A stretch of DNA of 64,000 bases from Kitasatospora cheerisanensis KCTC 2395 (GTDB taxonomy: Bacteria > Actinomycetota > Actinomycetes > Streptomycetales > Streptomycetaceae): NCBI RefSeq assembly GCF_000696185.1, contig NZ_KK853997.1:3727767-3791766 (forward strand), given 5' to 3'. A program made the position numbers and the translations under genes. Below are positions 1-7,573 of this stretch, piece after piece. How positions within the stretch are numbered: position 1 is the stretch's first letter; each line of letters starts with the position of its first letter. A model generated the notes under the pieces. It was not told the origin of the DNA and did no database searches. It saw only the letters and a list, made by a program, of their open reading frames with translations.

Positions 1-364
1 CCGTCCCGGCGGCGACGGCGACCCCGCCGACGGCGGTCACGCCCAGCGCGACGGCCATGGCCTTCGCGCTGAGGGCGCGCGCGAGCGCGGTGTCCGCCAT
101 CTTTCGTCTCCGGTGCGTGCTGGGGGCAGGCTGGCGACGAGCCTGCCGGAACGCGGCCACGGCCCCCTCTTCGCCGGGCAGCGGGCCGTCGTCCGCCGTC
201 CCGGTCGCCGCAGCGGCGGCGAGCAGGGCTGCGAGCTCGGGCCGCCCTGGCGCGGGCTGCTGCCCGGCGGAGGGGTCCGGACCGGCCTCCGGGCCGACCG
301 TGGCGCCGCCGAGCAACTGCTCGGCGGCGGCGCGATCGATCCGGCGGGATCGGTTGGTGCTCAT
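1..364 (-). CDS. hypothetical membrane protein downstream of ECF sigma factor (C-terminus outside window)
   Basis: Only the N-terminal 121 residues are in the window; the gene runs off the left edge. It starts MSTNRSRRIDRAAAEQLLGG, with an AAGGA ribosome site just upstream. The start is 34 bases after the sigma-factor stop on the same strand, so the two probably form an operon. The visible part is Ala/Pro-rich and hydrophilic up to about residue 95. Then a basic stretch leads into small hydrophobic residues (VALGVTAVGGVAVAAG) that look like the start of a membrane helix. Membrane proteins next to ECF sigma genes are often anti-sigma factors, but no HxxxCxxC zinc motif is visible, so that role is inference. 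Confidence 0.65.
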   Translation of the reverse strand, partial: MSTNRSRRIDRAAAEQLLGGATVGPEAGPDPSAGQQPAPGRPELAALLAAAAATGTADDGPLPGEEGAVAAFRQARRQPAPSTHRRRKMADTALARALSAKAMAVALGVTAVGGVAVAAGT

Positions 365-398
365 CTCATGTCCTTCAGCGTCGGCACCTGCGCCGGTG

Positions 399-1082
399 TC
401 ACACCCTGCGCGGAGATTTTTTTCCCGGCGCCCGGCGGGGCACCCCGGCGGCCGCTCCCCCGGTCTGTTCCAGCGCCTTGGCGAGCCGCCGCAGCCCCCG
501 GTGCGCGGCCATCCGGACGCTCCCGGCGCGCTTGCCCAGCACCTTGGCGGCGCTCTCCGCGTCCAGCCCGAGCACCACCCGCAGCAGCACGGCCTCGGCC
601 TGGTCGGGCGGCAGCGAGGCGATCAGCGCGAGCGCGTCGGCGGTGGCGACGGTGTCCATCGCCTGGCCCGCGGTGTCCTCGGCGGCGGCCAGCTCGGCCA
701 GGTACTCGACCGGCAGGTCGGCGACCGGGCGGCGGCGCAGCCGGCGCAGGTGGTCCATGGCCCGGTTGCGGGCGATGGTGGCGGCCCAGCCGCGGAAGCC
801 GTCCGCGTCGCCGCGGAAGCCCGGCAGGTCGCGGGCGATCTGCAGCCACGCCTCGGACGCGATGTCCTCGGCGTCCTCGGCCTTGCCGCCGACCAGCACC
901 CGCAGGTAGCGCAGCAGCCCGGGCTGGACGGCCCGGAACAGGACCCGGAACGCCTCCTCGTCTCCGTCCTGGGCGGCCCGGACGGCCGCGGCGAGATCGC
1001 CCCGGCGGCCCGGCGCGTTCGGCCGACCGCGCCGGTCGCCGTCGTCCGCCCCGTGATGTTCAGCACTGTGCACCCGCCACAT
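399..1082 (-). CDS. ECF-family RNA polymerase sigma factor
   Basis: A 227-residue ECF sigma factor, which would direct core RNA polymerase to a small set of promoters. Region 2 covers about residues 45-115 (FRVLFRAVQPGLLRYLRVLV, then EDAEDIASEAW and FRGWAATIARNRAMDHLRR). Region 4 covers about 150-210 (LPPDQAEAVLLRVVLGLDAE, then a helix-turn-helix around GKRAGSVRMAAHRGLRRL). No C-terminal SnoaL domain is present, unlike the second ECF gene at 15.0 kb. The ATG at 1082 has no clear Shine-Dalgarno, so a shorter N-terminus is possible. It lies upstream of a probable membrane partner and is divergent from the DUF4304 gene. Confidence 0.88.
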   Translation of the reverse strand: MWRVHSAEHHGADDGDRRGRPNAPGRRGDLAAAVRAAQDGDEEAFRVLFRAVQPGLLRYLRVLVGGKAEDAEDIASEAWLQIARDLPGFRGDADGFRGWAATIARNRAMDHLRRLRRRPVADLPVEYLAELAAAEDTAGQAMDTVATADALALIASLPPDQAEAVLLRVVLGLDAESAAKVLGKRAGSVRMAAHRGLRRLAKALEQTGGAAAGVPRRAPGKKSPRRV

Positions 1083-1394
1083 GATGCGCCATCAGGGTGG
1101 CCCGGCCCAGCCGCGGGGCGGGTCGCGGGCGGTGACGGAGCGGTGGCCGCCCGGTGTGGGCCCGGGTGCCGCCGGGTGTGCGGGCGGTGCAGGGCCCGGC
1201 GGGCGCCGGCCCCGGGACCAAGGCCCCGGACCGGCCCGACCTTGGTCCCGGCGGGCGCTGTCGTTCGCCTGCGGATTCACCCCGCTCCCCCGCCATACCG
1301 TGCAAAAGAGGGACATTCCCTCCCACGTCCGGAACGCGGCGGCCTCCCGCCCGCCGCCGTCCCGGCAGCACGGGCAAGGAGACCGGGAGACGCC
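1083..1394. other. divergent intergenic region, 312 bp
   Basis: No gene is visible between the ECF sigma start (minus) and the DUF4304 start (plus). It holds a 12-bp inverted repeat (listed separately) and a short less GC-rich stretch near 1295-1325 that probably carries the plus-strand promoter. Open frames crossing it are shadows of the flanking genes. Confidence 0.5.
1212..1251. promoter_or_regulatory. 12-bp inverted repeat, possible DevR/OsdR-like operator pair
   Basis: ccgggaccaagg at 1212-1223 is repeated inverted as ccttggtcccgg at 1240-1251, perfect over 12 bp with a 16-base spacer. Each arm contains GGGACCAAGG, which resembles a half of the DosR/DevR (OsdR) dormancy box GGGAC-N4-GNCCC. 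It could also be an RNA hairpin. Assignment to a regulator is inference. Confidence 0.35.
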
Positions 1395-2084
1395 ATGAGC
1401 ACCGCCCAGGAGCTGTACACGACGGGGATCCGCGAGCACTTCGCGCCCGCCCTGCGCGCCCTCGGGTTCCGGGGCTGGCGGCACTCGTTCTCGCTGCCGG
1501 ACCGCGACCGGTGGGCGGTGCTCGGCGTGCACGCGGTCCGCTCCGACGGGCGGGTCCGGTACACCGTCAACCTCTCCGTCACCGACAAGGCCGCCTGGGA
1601 CCGGCGGCGGATCCGCCCCGACGCCAACGACCCGACCGGCCTGGAGCGCTGGCACGCCCCGATCGGCGAGGTGATGCCGGTCGGCGGCGAGGTCTGGTGG
1701 GAGGTCGTCCCCGGGCCGCGCTGGCTGGTGGCGGTCGAGGACTCGGTGGCCGCCGTCCGCGGCTACGCGCTGCCCGAACTCCGCCGCCGGCTCCGCCCCG
1801 AGGACCGCGGGCCGTACCTGCTGCCGGCCGCCCTGGACGGCGTCAACAACGCCCTCGCGATCGCCGGCGTCGCCCGCATCCAGCGCGCCGAACTCGCCGA
1901 CGGCATCCTCGAGTTGCGTGGTGCGTGGAGCCGCCACGACCCGGCCGCCCGACAGGTCCTGGCGGGCGCCGCGCGCGGCTTCCTGTCCGCCCGCGACCAC
2001 CGGTTCCGGCTGGTCCGGGTGCTCGACACCCTCGACCGCCCGCTGTGGGAGTTCCCAGCGGGGAACCAGGACGGGGCCGGCTGA
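1395..2084 (+). CDS. DUF4304-like protein
   Basis: A 229-residue soluble protein of unknown function. The pattern near the N-terminus (REHFAPALRALGFRGW, then RYTVNLSVTDKAAWDR) resembles DUF4304 proteins, which start with a helix ending in LGF and then have beta strands. The ATG at 1395 is preceded by GGGAGA and is preferred to upstream in-frame starts, which lie in non-coding sequence. No catalytic motif, signal peptide or membrane segment is visible. It is 58 bases upstream of a tyrosine phosphatase on the same strand. Family assignment is by eye only. Confidence 0.75.
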   Translation: MSTAQELYTTGIREHFAPALRALGFRGWRHSFSLPDRDRWAVLGVHAVRSDGRVRYTVNLSVTDKAAWDRRRIRPDANDPTGLERWHAPIGEVMPVGGEVWWEVVPGPRWLVAVEDSVAAVRGYALPELRRRLRPEDRGPYLLPAALDGVNNALAIAGVARIQRAELADGILELRGAWSRHDPAARQVLAGAARGFLSARDHRFRLVRVLDTLDRPLWEFPAGNQDGAG

Positions 2085-2142
2085 GTCCCAGTCAGTGCCG
2101 GCCCGGGAGCGCGCCGGCACTGAACGCACCGGGGGGAAGCAC

Positions 2143-2880
2143 ATGACGGGAACGGCCGGCACAGCCGTCACGACCGCCGCCGCACTGCACGAGCAGCGCC
2201 GGCTCGACTGGGACGGCTGCCTGAACGTCCGCGACCTGGGCGGCCTGCCCACCCGCGACGGACGGCATACCCGCACCGGCGCGGTCGTCCGCGCCGACAA
2301 CCTCGACCGGCTCACCGCCGAGGGCCAGAACTCGCTGCTCGACTACGGCGTGCGCACCGTCGTCGACCTGCGCGACGCCGTCGAGTACCGGCCGCTGCTG
2401 CCCGCCCCCGACGCCGTCGACCTGGTCCGGGTGCCGCTGGACGCGCTGGCCGGCTCCGCCTGGTGGGCCCGGTTCGGCGGCCTCGACGGCACCCCGCTGT
2501 CCTTCCGCCCCTACCTCGACCACTGCCGGGACGCCGTCGCCGAACTGGTCCACGCCGTCGCCGTCGCCCGGCCCGGCGCGGTCGTGGTGCACTGCGGCGC
2601 CGGCCGCGACCGCACCGGCCTGGCCGCCCTCCTCCTGCTCGCCCTCGCCGGCGTCGAGCCCGCCGCGATCGCCGAGGACTACCTGCTGTCCGCGGCGAAC
2701 CTGCGGCCGCTGTGGACCATCCTCGACCGCCCCGACGAGGAGGCCGGCATCGCCCGCGTGCTGGCCGCCGCCGGCACCACCGCCGAGCAGGCCGTGCACC
2801 AGGTGCTCGCCGAGTTCGACGCCCCCGACTGGCTGCCCGCCGACGACGTCGCCGCCGTCCGGGCCCGGCTGCTCACCTGA
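2143..2880 (+). CDS. protein-tyrosine phosphatase (DSP/Y_phosphatase3 type)
   Basis: A 245-residue phosphatase with the P-loop HCGAGRDRTG; by count the cysteine nucleophile is C151 and the phosphate-binding arginine follows in the HCxxGxxRT motif. Near the N-terminus NVRDLGGLPTRDGRHTRTG is the strand typical of the LipA/MptpB-like family (NFRDLGG). The general acid probably lies in the TVVDLRDAVEY region or just after. The family hydrolyses phosphotyrosine, sometimes phosphoinositides; the substrate cannot be told. A GGGGGGAAG ribosome site precedes the ATG. No signal peptide is seen, so it is cytoplasmic. Confidence 0.88.
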   Translation: MTGTAGTAVTTAAALHEQRRLDWDGCLNVRDLGGLPTRDGRHTRTGAVVRADNLDRLTAEGQNSLLDYGVRTVVDLRDAVEYRPLLPAPDAVDLVRVPLDALAGSAWWARFGGLDGTPLSFRPYLDHCRDAVAELVHAVAVARPGAVVVHCGAGRDRTGLAALLLLALAGVEPAAIAEDYLLSAANLRPLWTILDRPDEEAGIARVLAAAGTTAEQAVHQVLAEFDAPDWLPADDVAAVRARLLT

Positions 2881-2936
2881 CCGGCGGCCCGTTAATCGCT
2901 CGCGTCCCGCTCGGGGCGCGAACGATACTGCGCCGC

Positions 2937-3632
2937 ATGGTGGACTTCTCCCTGTTCGACACCCGCGGCTATCCGACCGTCGACGTCCGCACCGGCTACG
3001 CCGGGTGGGTCGACAACTACGAGCAGACCGTCCAGGACGCGATGGACGTCGATGTCCTGGCCCGGCTCACCGTCCCCGACTGGTCCGCCGCCACGGCCGC
3101 CGTCGACCTCGGCTGCGGCACCGGCCGCACCGGCGCCTGGCTGCGCGGACGCGGCGTCGGCGCGGTCGACGGCGTCGACCTCACTCCCGAGATGCTGGCC
3201 CGCGCCCGCACCCGTGGCGCCCACCGCACCCTCACCGAGGGCGACCTCGCCGCGACCGGCCTGCCCACCGCCGGGTACGACCTGGCGGCCTGCTCCCTGG
3301 TCGACGAGCACCTCGCCGACCTCGGCCCGCTCTACCGCGAGGCCCACCGCCTGGTCCGCCCCGGCGGCCTGTTCGTCCTGGTCGGCCTCCACCCCGCCTT
3401 CATCATGGCTGCCGGCATGCCCACCCACTACGACGGCCCGGACGGCCCCGTCGCCATCACCACCCACGTCCACCTGGTCAGCGACCACCTCACCGCGGGC
3501 CTCGCCGCGGGCTGGCAGCTCGCCGAGATGCGCGAACAGGTCGTCGGCGAGGAATGGATCGCCCTCAAGCCCAAGTGGTCCCGCCACCGCGGCCAACCGG
3601 TCTCCGCGGCCTACGTCTGGCGGGCATGCTGA
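2937..3632 (+). CDS. class I SAM-dependent methyltransferase
   Basis: A 231-residue Rossmann-fold methyltransferase. Motif I is VDLGCGTGRTG at about residue 58, followed by the acidic end of strand 2 (GVDLTPEML) and a later motif LVRPGGLFVLVGLHP. The N-terminus (FDTRGYPTVDVRTGYAGWVDNYE) matches Streptomyces methyltransferases of the ubiE/Methyltransf_11 type. The substrate is unknown. The ATG has no Shine-Dalgarno but a GATACT hexamer lies 9 bases before it, so a leaderless transcript is possible. It is 56 bases after the phosphatase gene. Confidence 0.85.
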   Translation: MVDFSLFDTRGYPTVDVRTGYAGWVDNYEQTVQDAMDVDVLARLTVPDWSAATAAVDLGCGTGRTGAWLRGRGVGAVDGVDLTPEMLARARTRGAHRTLTEGDLAATGLPTAGYDLAACSLVDEHLADLGPLYREAHRLVRPGGLFVLVGLHPAFIMAAGMPTHYDGPDGPVAITTHVHLVSDHLTAGLAAGWQLAEMREQVVGEEWIALKPKWSRHRGQPVSAAYVWRAC

Positions 3633-3649
3633 CGGAGGGCGCACAACCA

Positions 3650-3773
3650 GGGGCGCGGGGAACTGCGCGAGCAGGGAGCGCACGTCGGCGAGGTCGCGAT
3701 CACGTGCAACCCACTGCCCGCGACACGTCCTGGCGGTGGGGCGCCTCCCGCTCCGCGCAGTTCCCCGCGCCCC
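3650..3773. repeat. long-loop inverted repeat, Streptomyces GGGGCGCGGGGA family
   Basis: ggggcgcggggaactgcgcg at 3650-3669 is repeated inverted and exactly at 3754-3773, leaving an 84-base loop. It lies between convergent genes (methyltransferase and Nudix). The arm resembles a dispersed intergenic palindrome common in Streptomyces genomes; a related hairpin is at 22334-22390 and a looser one at 48438-48470. It may act as a bidirectional terminator. Confidence 0.7.
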
Positions 3774-3780
3774 CGCTCTC

Positions 3781-3834
3781 GCAGCCCTCCGCGGGTCAGC
3801 ACCCCGAGCAGCCCTCCGCGGGTCAGAACCCCGA
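3781..3834. repeat. 27-bp tandem duplication at the 3' end of the Nudix gene
   Basis: Two 27-bp units (3781-3807 and 3808-3834) differ at one base. The single change creates or destroys the stop codon of the minus-strand Nudix gene (TCA at 3823-3825), so the duplication has moved or trimmed that protein's C-terminus. 27 is a multiple of three. Confidence 0.75.
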
Positions 3835-4317
3835 GTTGGGCGCCGTCACCACCCGCGCCCGCCCGTCCGCCCTGGCGGCCAGCCCGGCCTCCAGCCGCAG
3901 CGCCCGGGCCGGCCCGAGCAGGGCCATCGCCTCGGGGACGGTCGCCCACCGGTAGGCGTCGAGTTCGCCGGCCGGCAGGGTGATCGGGGTGTCGGCCGGG
4001 AAGACGCCGAGGTCGAAGAGGAAGTGGCAGGCGGGGTGGCCGAGTTCGCCGCTGGGGTGGGTCCAGGCGACGGCCAGCAGGTCGCCCGCCTCGCGGCGCA
4101 GTCCGGTCTCCTCGTGGAGTTCGCGGGTGGCGCACTGCTGCGCGTTCTCGCCGAGGTCGACGGTGCCGCCGACGAACTGCCAGGCGTCCCGGTAGCCGGC
4201 CTTGACGATCAGGACCCGTCCGTCGGGGTCGGTGATCAGGCAGCCCGCGGCGGCGTACACGCGGTGCAGGGAGGCCAGCCAGTCCTCACGGGTCGCGAAC
4301 TCGGGGGCGTCGGCCAT
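3823..4317 (-). CDS. Nudix hydrolase
   Basis: A 164-residue Nudix protein. The Nudix box is complete: G-x5-E-x7-REL-x-EE-x-GL spans GGTVDLGENAQQ then CATRELHEETGL, at about residues 50-73, and binds the catalytic metal. These enzymes hydrolyse nucleoside diphosphates linked to another group; the substrate is not evident. The fold core AAGCLITDPDGRVLIVKA precedes the box. The start ATG follows AAGGAG. The stop lies inside the second copy of a 27-bp tandem repeat. Convergent with the upstream methyltransferase gene. Confidence 0.9.
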   Translation of the reverse strand: MADAPEFATREDWLASLHRVYAAAGCLITDPDGRVLIVKAGYRDAWQFVGGTVDLGENAQQCATRELHEETGLRREAGDLLAVAWTHPSGELGHPACHFLFDLGVFPADTPITLPAGELDAYRWATVPEAMALLGPARALRLEAGLAARADGRARVVTAPNSGF

Positions 4318-4380
4318 CGGACTCCTTCGACGGGGGCGGGCGGGGGCGTGCGGCCCAACTCTCCCACCCCCGTCAAGGAT

Positions 4381-4659
4381 TCAGTGCGCCGAGTGGCGTT
4401 CCGCGCCGCGGTGCCGGTGGCCGGGCAGTTCGGTGTGCGCGGCGGCCCCGTCGGCCGGGCCCGCCATCGCGGGCTCGCGCCGGCCGCCGTGGCTGAACGC
4501 GACGTCGCCGGGGTAGCCGCCGCTCTGCGCGGCGTGCGCGGTGTCGGTGTGCAACTGCGGCGCGAGGGGCGCCGGGTCGGCCTCCATGGTGCGGCTCTGC
4601 AGCACCTCCTGGCTGCCGTTGCGGAGCCTGGTCGTCCTGCCGGTCGATCGCTCGGTCAT
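4381..4659 (-). CDS. small hypothetical protein
   Basis: A 92-residue ORF rich in His, Gln and Ala, starting MTERSTGRTTRLRNGSQEV. It has a strong GGGAGG ribosome site 7-8 bases before the ATG, which is the main support. No domain, signal peptide or membrane helix is visible, and the C-terminal half is His/Arg-rich and looks disordered. It is divergent from the large membrane protein at 4778. I do not recognise it; it may be lineage-specific. Confidence 0.45.
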   Translation of the reverse strand: MTERSTGRTTRLRNGSQEVLQSRTMEADPAPLAPQLHTDTAHAAQSGGYPGDVAFSHGGRREPAMAGPADGAAAHTELPGHRHRGAERHSAH

Positions 4660-4777
4660 CGCCGACCTCCCTTCATGGGCCCGATATGCCCATTATCGAC
4701 CCGTATCCGCCGCACCGGCCCGAACTCCCTTTGCCGAAAGGCCAGCTCAGGACCCCGCCGGTGTGGGACCATGCCGC

Positions 4778-7225
4778 GTGGCCACGGTGATACAAGCCGA
4801 CGAATCCCAGGAACCGCGCACGGCACAGCCCACCCCGCGCGGCGGGCACGCGGACCGGGTCCGGCACCCGGCCGCCCTGCTCCGGCTGGTCTCCGGGCTG
4901 TGCTGGATCGCCCTGGTACTGCTGCTGGCCGGCTACGCCCGCTCCGCCGCGCTCGGCCTGGACACCGACGTCTCGCGCGGCACCGAACTGCTGCCCTGGC
5001 CGCCCGTCAAGCTCGCCGCGGCGCTGTGCGGCGCCGCGCTGCTGCTGGTCCCGCTGGGCTACGCCGTCGACCGACTGCTGCACGCCGACGGCCGCCGGGT
5101 CGCCGACGGCGTCCTCGCGGCCGTCCTCGCCTACGGCCTCTCGCTGGCGCTGGACCTGCTGGCCGGCGACCTGACCACGCTGACCCACCCGCTGCCCGGC
5201 GGCGGCCGCACCGACCCGGTGTACGGGCACCTCGCGCCGGTGGTGGCGTTCATGACCGCGATCGGCACCGCCGGGATGCGCCGCTGGCGCACCGCGCTGG
5301 CCGTCGCCCTGACGCTGTCCGGCCTGTCCGGCCTGATCACCGGGTACGCCACCCCGCTGTCCCTGCTGCTCTCGCTGCTGCTCGGCTGGACCACCGCGCA
5401 CGCCACCCGGTACGCCGTCGGCGAGCCGGTCGGCACGCCCACCGAGGGCCAGATCGGCGCCGCGCTGGCCGCCTGCGGGGTGCGCACCGACGCCGTCCTC
5501 GCGGTCGGACCGACCCGCTACCTGGTCACCCAGCACGGCGGCCGCCCCGACCTGGACGTCCACCTGCTCGACCGGCACGTCCAGGCCAGCGGGCTGCTCG
5601 GCCACCTGTGGCTGGCGCTCCGGCTGCGCACCGCCCCCCGCCCGCTCGGCCTGCGCCCGCTGCGCGCCGGGCTGGAGCACCAGACCCTGCTCGGCCACGC
5701 CGCGGCCGCCGCGGGCACGCGCACCCGGGCCCCGGTCGCCGCCGTCGAACTGAGCCCGGACGCCGCGCTGGTCGCCTACCGGCGGATCGACGCCCGGCCG
5801 TTCGCCGAGCTCTTCGCCGAGGGAGCCGCCGACCCCGACAGCGCCCCGACCGACGGCAACGCCCCGACCGACGCGGAACTGCGCGACGCCTTGGAGCAGT
5901 TGGCGCTGCTCCAGCGCCGCCGGATCGCGCACCGCTCGCTGTCCCCGCAGACCGTGCTGCTGGACGCGGAGGGCCGGGTGCACCTGGTCGGGCTGGCCCG
6001 CGGCGAGATCGCGGCGAGCGACCTGCTGCTGCGCCTGGACGTCGCCGGCATGCTCGCCGTCCTCGCCGTGCACGCCGGGCCGGAACGGGCGGTGCGGGCC
6101 GCGATCGAGGTGCTCGGCCGGGGGCCGGTCGGCGCGGCGCTGCCGCTGCTGCAGCCGATCGCGCTGGCCCGTGACACCCGCGCCGCGCTCGCCCGGCACA
6201 AGGAGCTGGCCGGCGAGCTGCGCGCCGAGGTGCAGCGGCAGATGCCGCAGGCCACCGCCGAGCCCGTCCGGCTGGAGCGGCTGCGCCCGCGCACGCTGCT
6301 CACCGGCATCGCGGGGATCGCGGTCGGGTACGCGCTGCTGCAGTTCCTGTTCAGCAGCGAGGTCAACCCGGTGCTGCTGGTCGCCGACGCCGACCCGCTG
6401 TGGCTGGCCGGTGCGGCGCTCTGGGCCGCGGCCAGCTATCCCGTGGCGACCTTCGCGTTCAGCGGCTTCGTGCCGGAGAAGCTGTCGTTCCGCTCCACGC
6501 TGGCCGCCCAGGTGGCCGGTTCCTTCGTCAAGGTGGTCGCCCCCGGCGGCGTCGGCGGGCTGGCGCTGAACACCCGCTACCTGCAGTGCGCCGGCATCCC
6601 CACCGCGCAGGCGATGTCCAGCATCGGCGTCAGCCAGCTGTTCGGCCTGGTGCTGCACATGCTGCAGCTCGCGGTGTTCAGCGCGCTGGTCGGGGTGGAC
6701 AGCGGCGGGGCCGGGGCCGAGTCCTCCTCGCTGCCCAGCGGCTGGGTGCTGTGGCTCGCCGGGGCGGCCACCGCCGTCGTCGCGGTGTCGATCGCCGCGG
6801 TGCCGTCGCTGCGGCGGCGGGCCCAGACCCTGCTGCGGCCGCTGCGCGCCGAGGTGCTGCCGCGGCTGCTCGACCTGGCCCAGCAGCCCGGCCGGCTGGC
6901 CTCCGGCGTGGCCGGGCAGCTGCTGGTGTCGATGTGCTTCGTGGTGTGCCTGTACTGCTGCACCCGTGCGGTCGGGCAGCACCCGGGCTTCAACGCCGTC
7001 GCGGTGAGTTTCCTGGCCGGCAACGCGGCCGGCAACGTGGTGCCGACGCCGGGCGGCATCGGCGGGGTGGAGAGCCTGACCGCGGGCATGCTGACGACGA
7101 CCGCAGGCATGGGTTCGGGCACCGCGATCGCCGCCGTGATGCTGTACCGGCTGCTGACCTTCATCATTCCGGTGCTGCCGGGGTGGGCCGCTTTCAGCTG
7201 GCTGAAGCGCCGCCGGGCGATCTGA
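4778..7225 (+). CDS. kinase-like and lysylphosphatidylglycerol-synthase-type transmembrane protein
   Basis: An 815-residue membrane protein starting at GTG 4778 (MATVIQADESQEPRT). Residues about 35-215 hold several membrane helices. The middle part (about 270-470) resembles a protein kinase: RIAHRSLSPQTVLLDAEGRV matches HRDLxPxNVLLD but with Ser at the catalytic Asp, and the DFG position reads VGLARGE. It is therefore a probable pseudokinase. The C-terminal third is a UPF0104/LPG-synthase (flippase-like) domain with helices around GGVGGLALNTRYLQCAG and the signature NVVPTPGGIGGVE. No GNAT-like aminoacyl-transferase domain follows, so it may move a lipid-linked substrate rather than synthesise lysyl-PG. 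That role is inference. Confidence 0.85.
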   Translation: MATVIQADESQEPRTAQPTPRGGHADRVRHPAALLRLVSGLCWIALVLLLAGYARSAALGLDTDVSRGTELLPWPPVKLAAALCGAALLLVPLGYAVDRLLHADGRRVADGVLAAVLAYGLSLALDLLAGDLTTLTHPLPGGGRTDPVYGHLAPVVAFMTAIGTAGMRRWRTALAVALTLSGLSGLITGYATPLSLLLSLLLGWTTAHATRYAVGEPVGTPTEGQIGAALAACGVRTDAVLAVGPTRYLVTQHGGRPDLDVHLLDRHVQASGLLGHLWLALRLRTAPRPLGLRPLRAGLEHQTLLGHAAAAAGTRTRAPVAAVELSPDAALVAYRRIDARPFAELFAEGAADPDSAPTDGNAPTDAELRDALEQLALLQRRRIAHRSLSPQTVLLDAEGRVHLVGLARGEIAASDLLLRLDVAGMLAVLAVHAGPERAVRAAIEVLGRGPVGAALPLLQPIALARDTRAALARHKELAGELRAEVQRQMPQATAEPVRLERLRPRTLLTGIAGIAVGYALLQFLFSSEVNPVLLVADADPLWLAGAALWAAASYPVATFAFSGFVPEKLSFRSTLAAQVAGSFVKVVAPGGVGGLALNTRYLQCAGIPTAQAMSSIGVSQLFGLVLHMLQLAVFSALVGVDSGGAGAESSSLPSGWVLWLAGAATAVVAVSIAAVPSLRRRAQTLLRPLRAEVLPRLLDLAQQPGRLASGVAGQLLVSMCFVVCLYCCTRAVGQHPGFNAVAVSFLAGNAAGNVVPTPGGIGGVESLTAGMLTTTAGMGSGTAIAAVMLYRLLTFIIPVLPGWAAFSWLKRRRAI

Positions 7226-7236
7226 CCGCCGCGGGG

Positions 7237-7464
7237 TCAGTCCCCGCGGTGGTCCTCGTCGCCCGTCGCGACCTCCCGGACCTGCTCCACCGCGTCGCCC
7301 TCGTCGGCCGGCGCCGTGCCCAGTTCGCGCTGCCGCCGCAGCACCTCCAGATCGTCCACCTCCGGCTCCACCGCCTCCCGCTCCTCCTCGACCCCTTCCA
7401 GCACGGTCGGGGTCGGCTCGTCCTTGTCCTCGGGATACTCCGGGTTCTCCGCATTCAGGCGCAT
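7237..7464 (-). CDS. small acidic hypothetical protein
   Basis: A 75-residue, strongly acidic protein (MRLNAENPEYPEDKDEPTPT then a Glu-rich stretch EGVEEEREAVEPEVDDLEVL). It is probably helical and partly disordered, with no membrane segment. The frame has the expected codon bias and ends 11 bases from the stop of the upstream convergent gene. The ribosome site is weak and the longer frame upstream lies antisense to the ligase, so the ATG at 7464 is chosen. It resembles small conserved acidic proteins in streptomycetes; function unknown. Confidence 0.6.
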   Translation of the reverse strand: MRLNAENPEYPEDKDEPTPTVLEGVEEEREAVEPEVDDLEVLRRQRELGTAPADEGDAVEQVREVATGDEDHRGD

Positions 7465-7573
7465 ACCGCAAGTATCCGGCGCAACCCCCGGGAACCGGAA
7501 CCTTTCGAACGGCGGGTCTCGCATCCGGGCTCGTACGGTGGTGGACGGGGCCGTCCGGCGGAGGGTGATCGGG

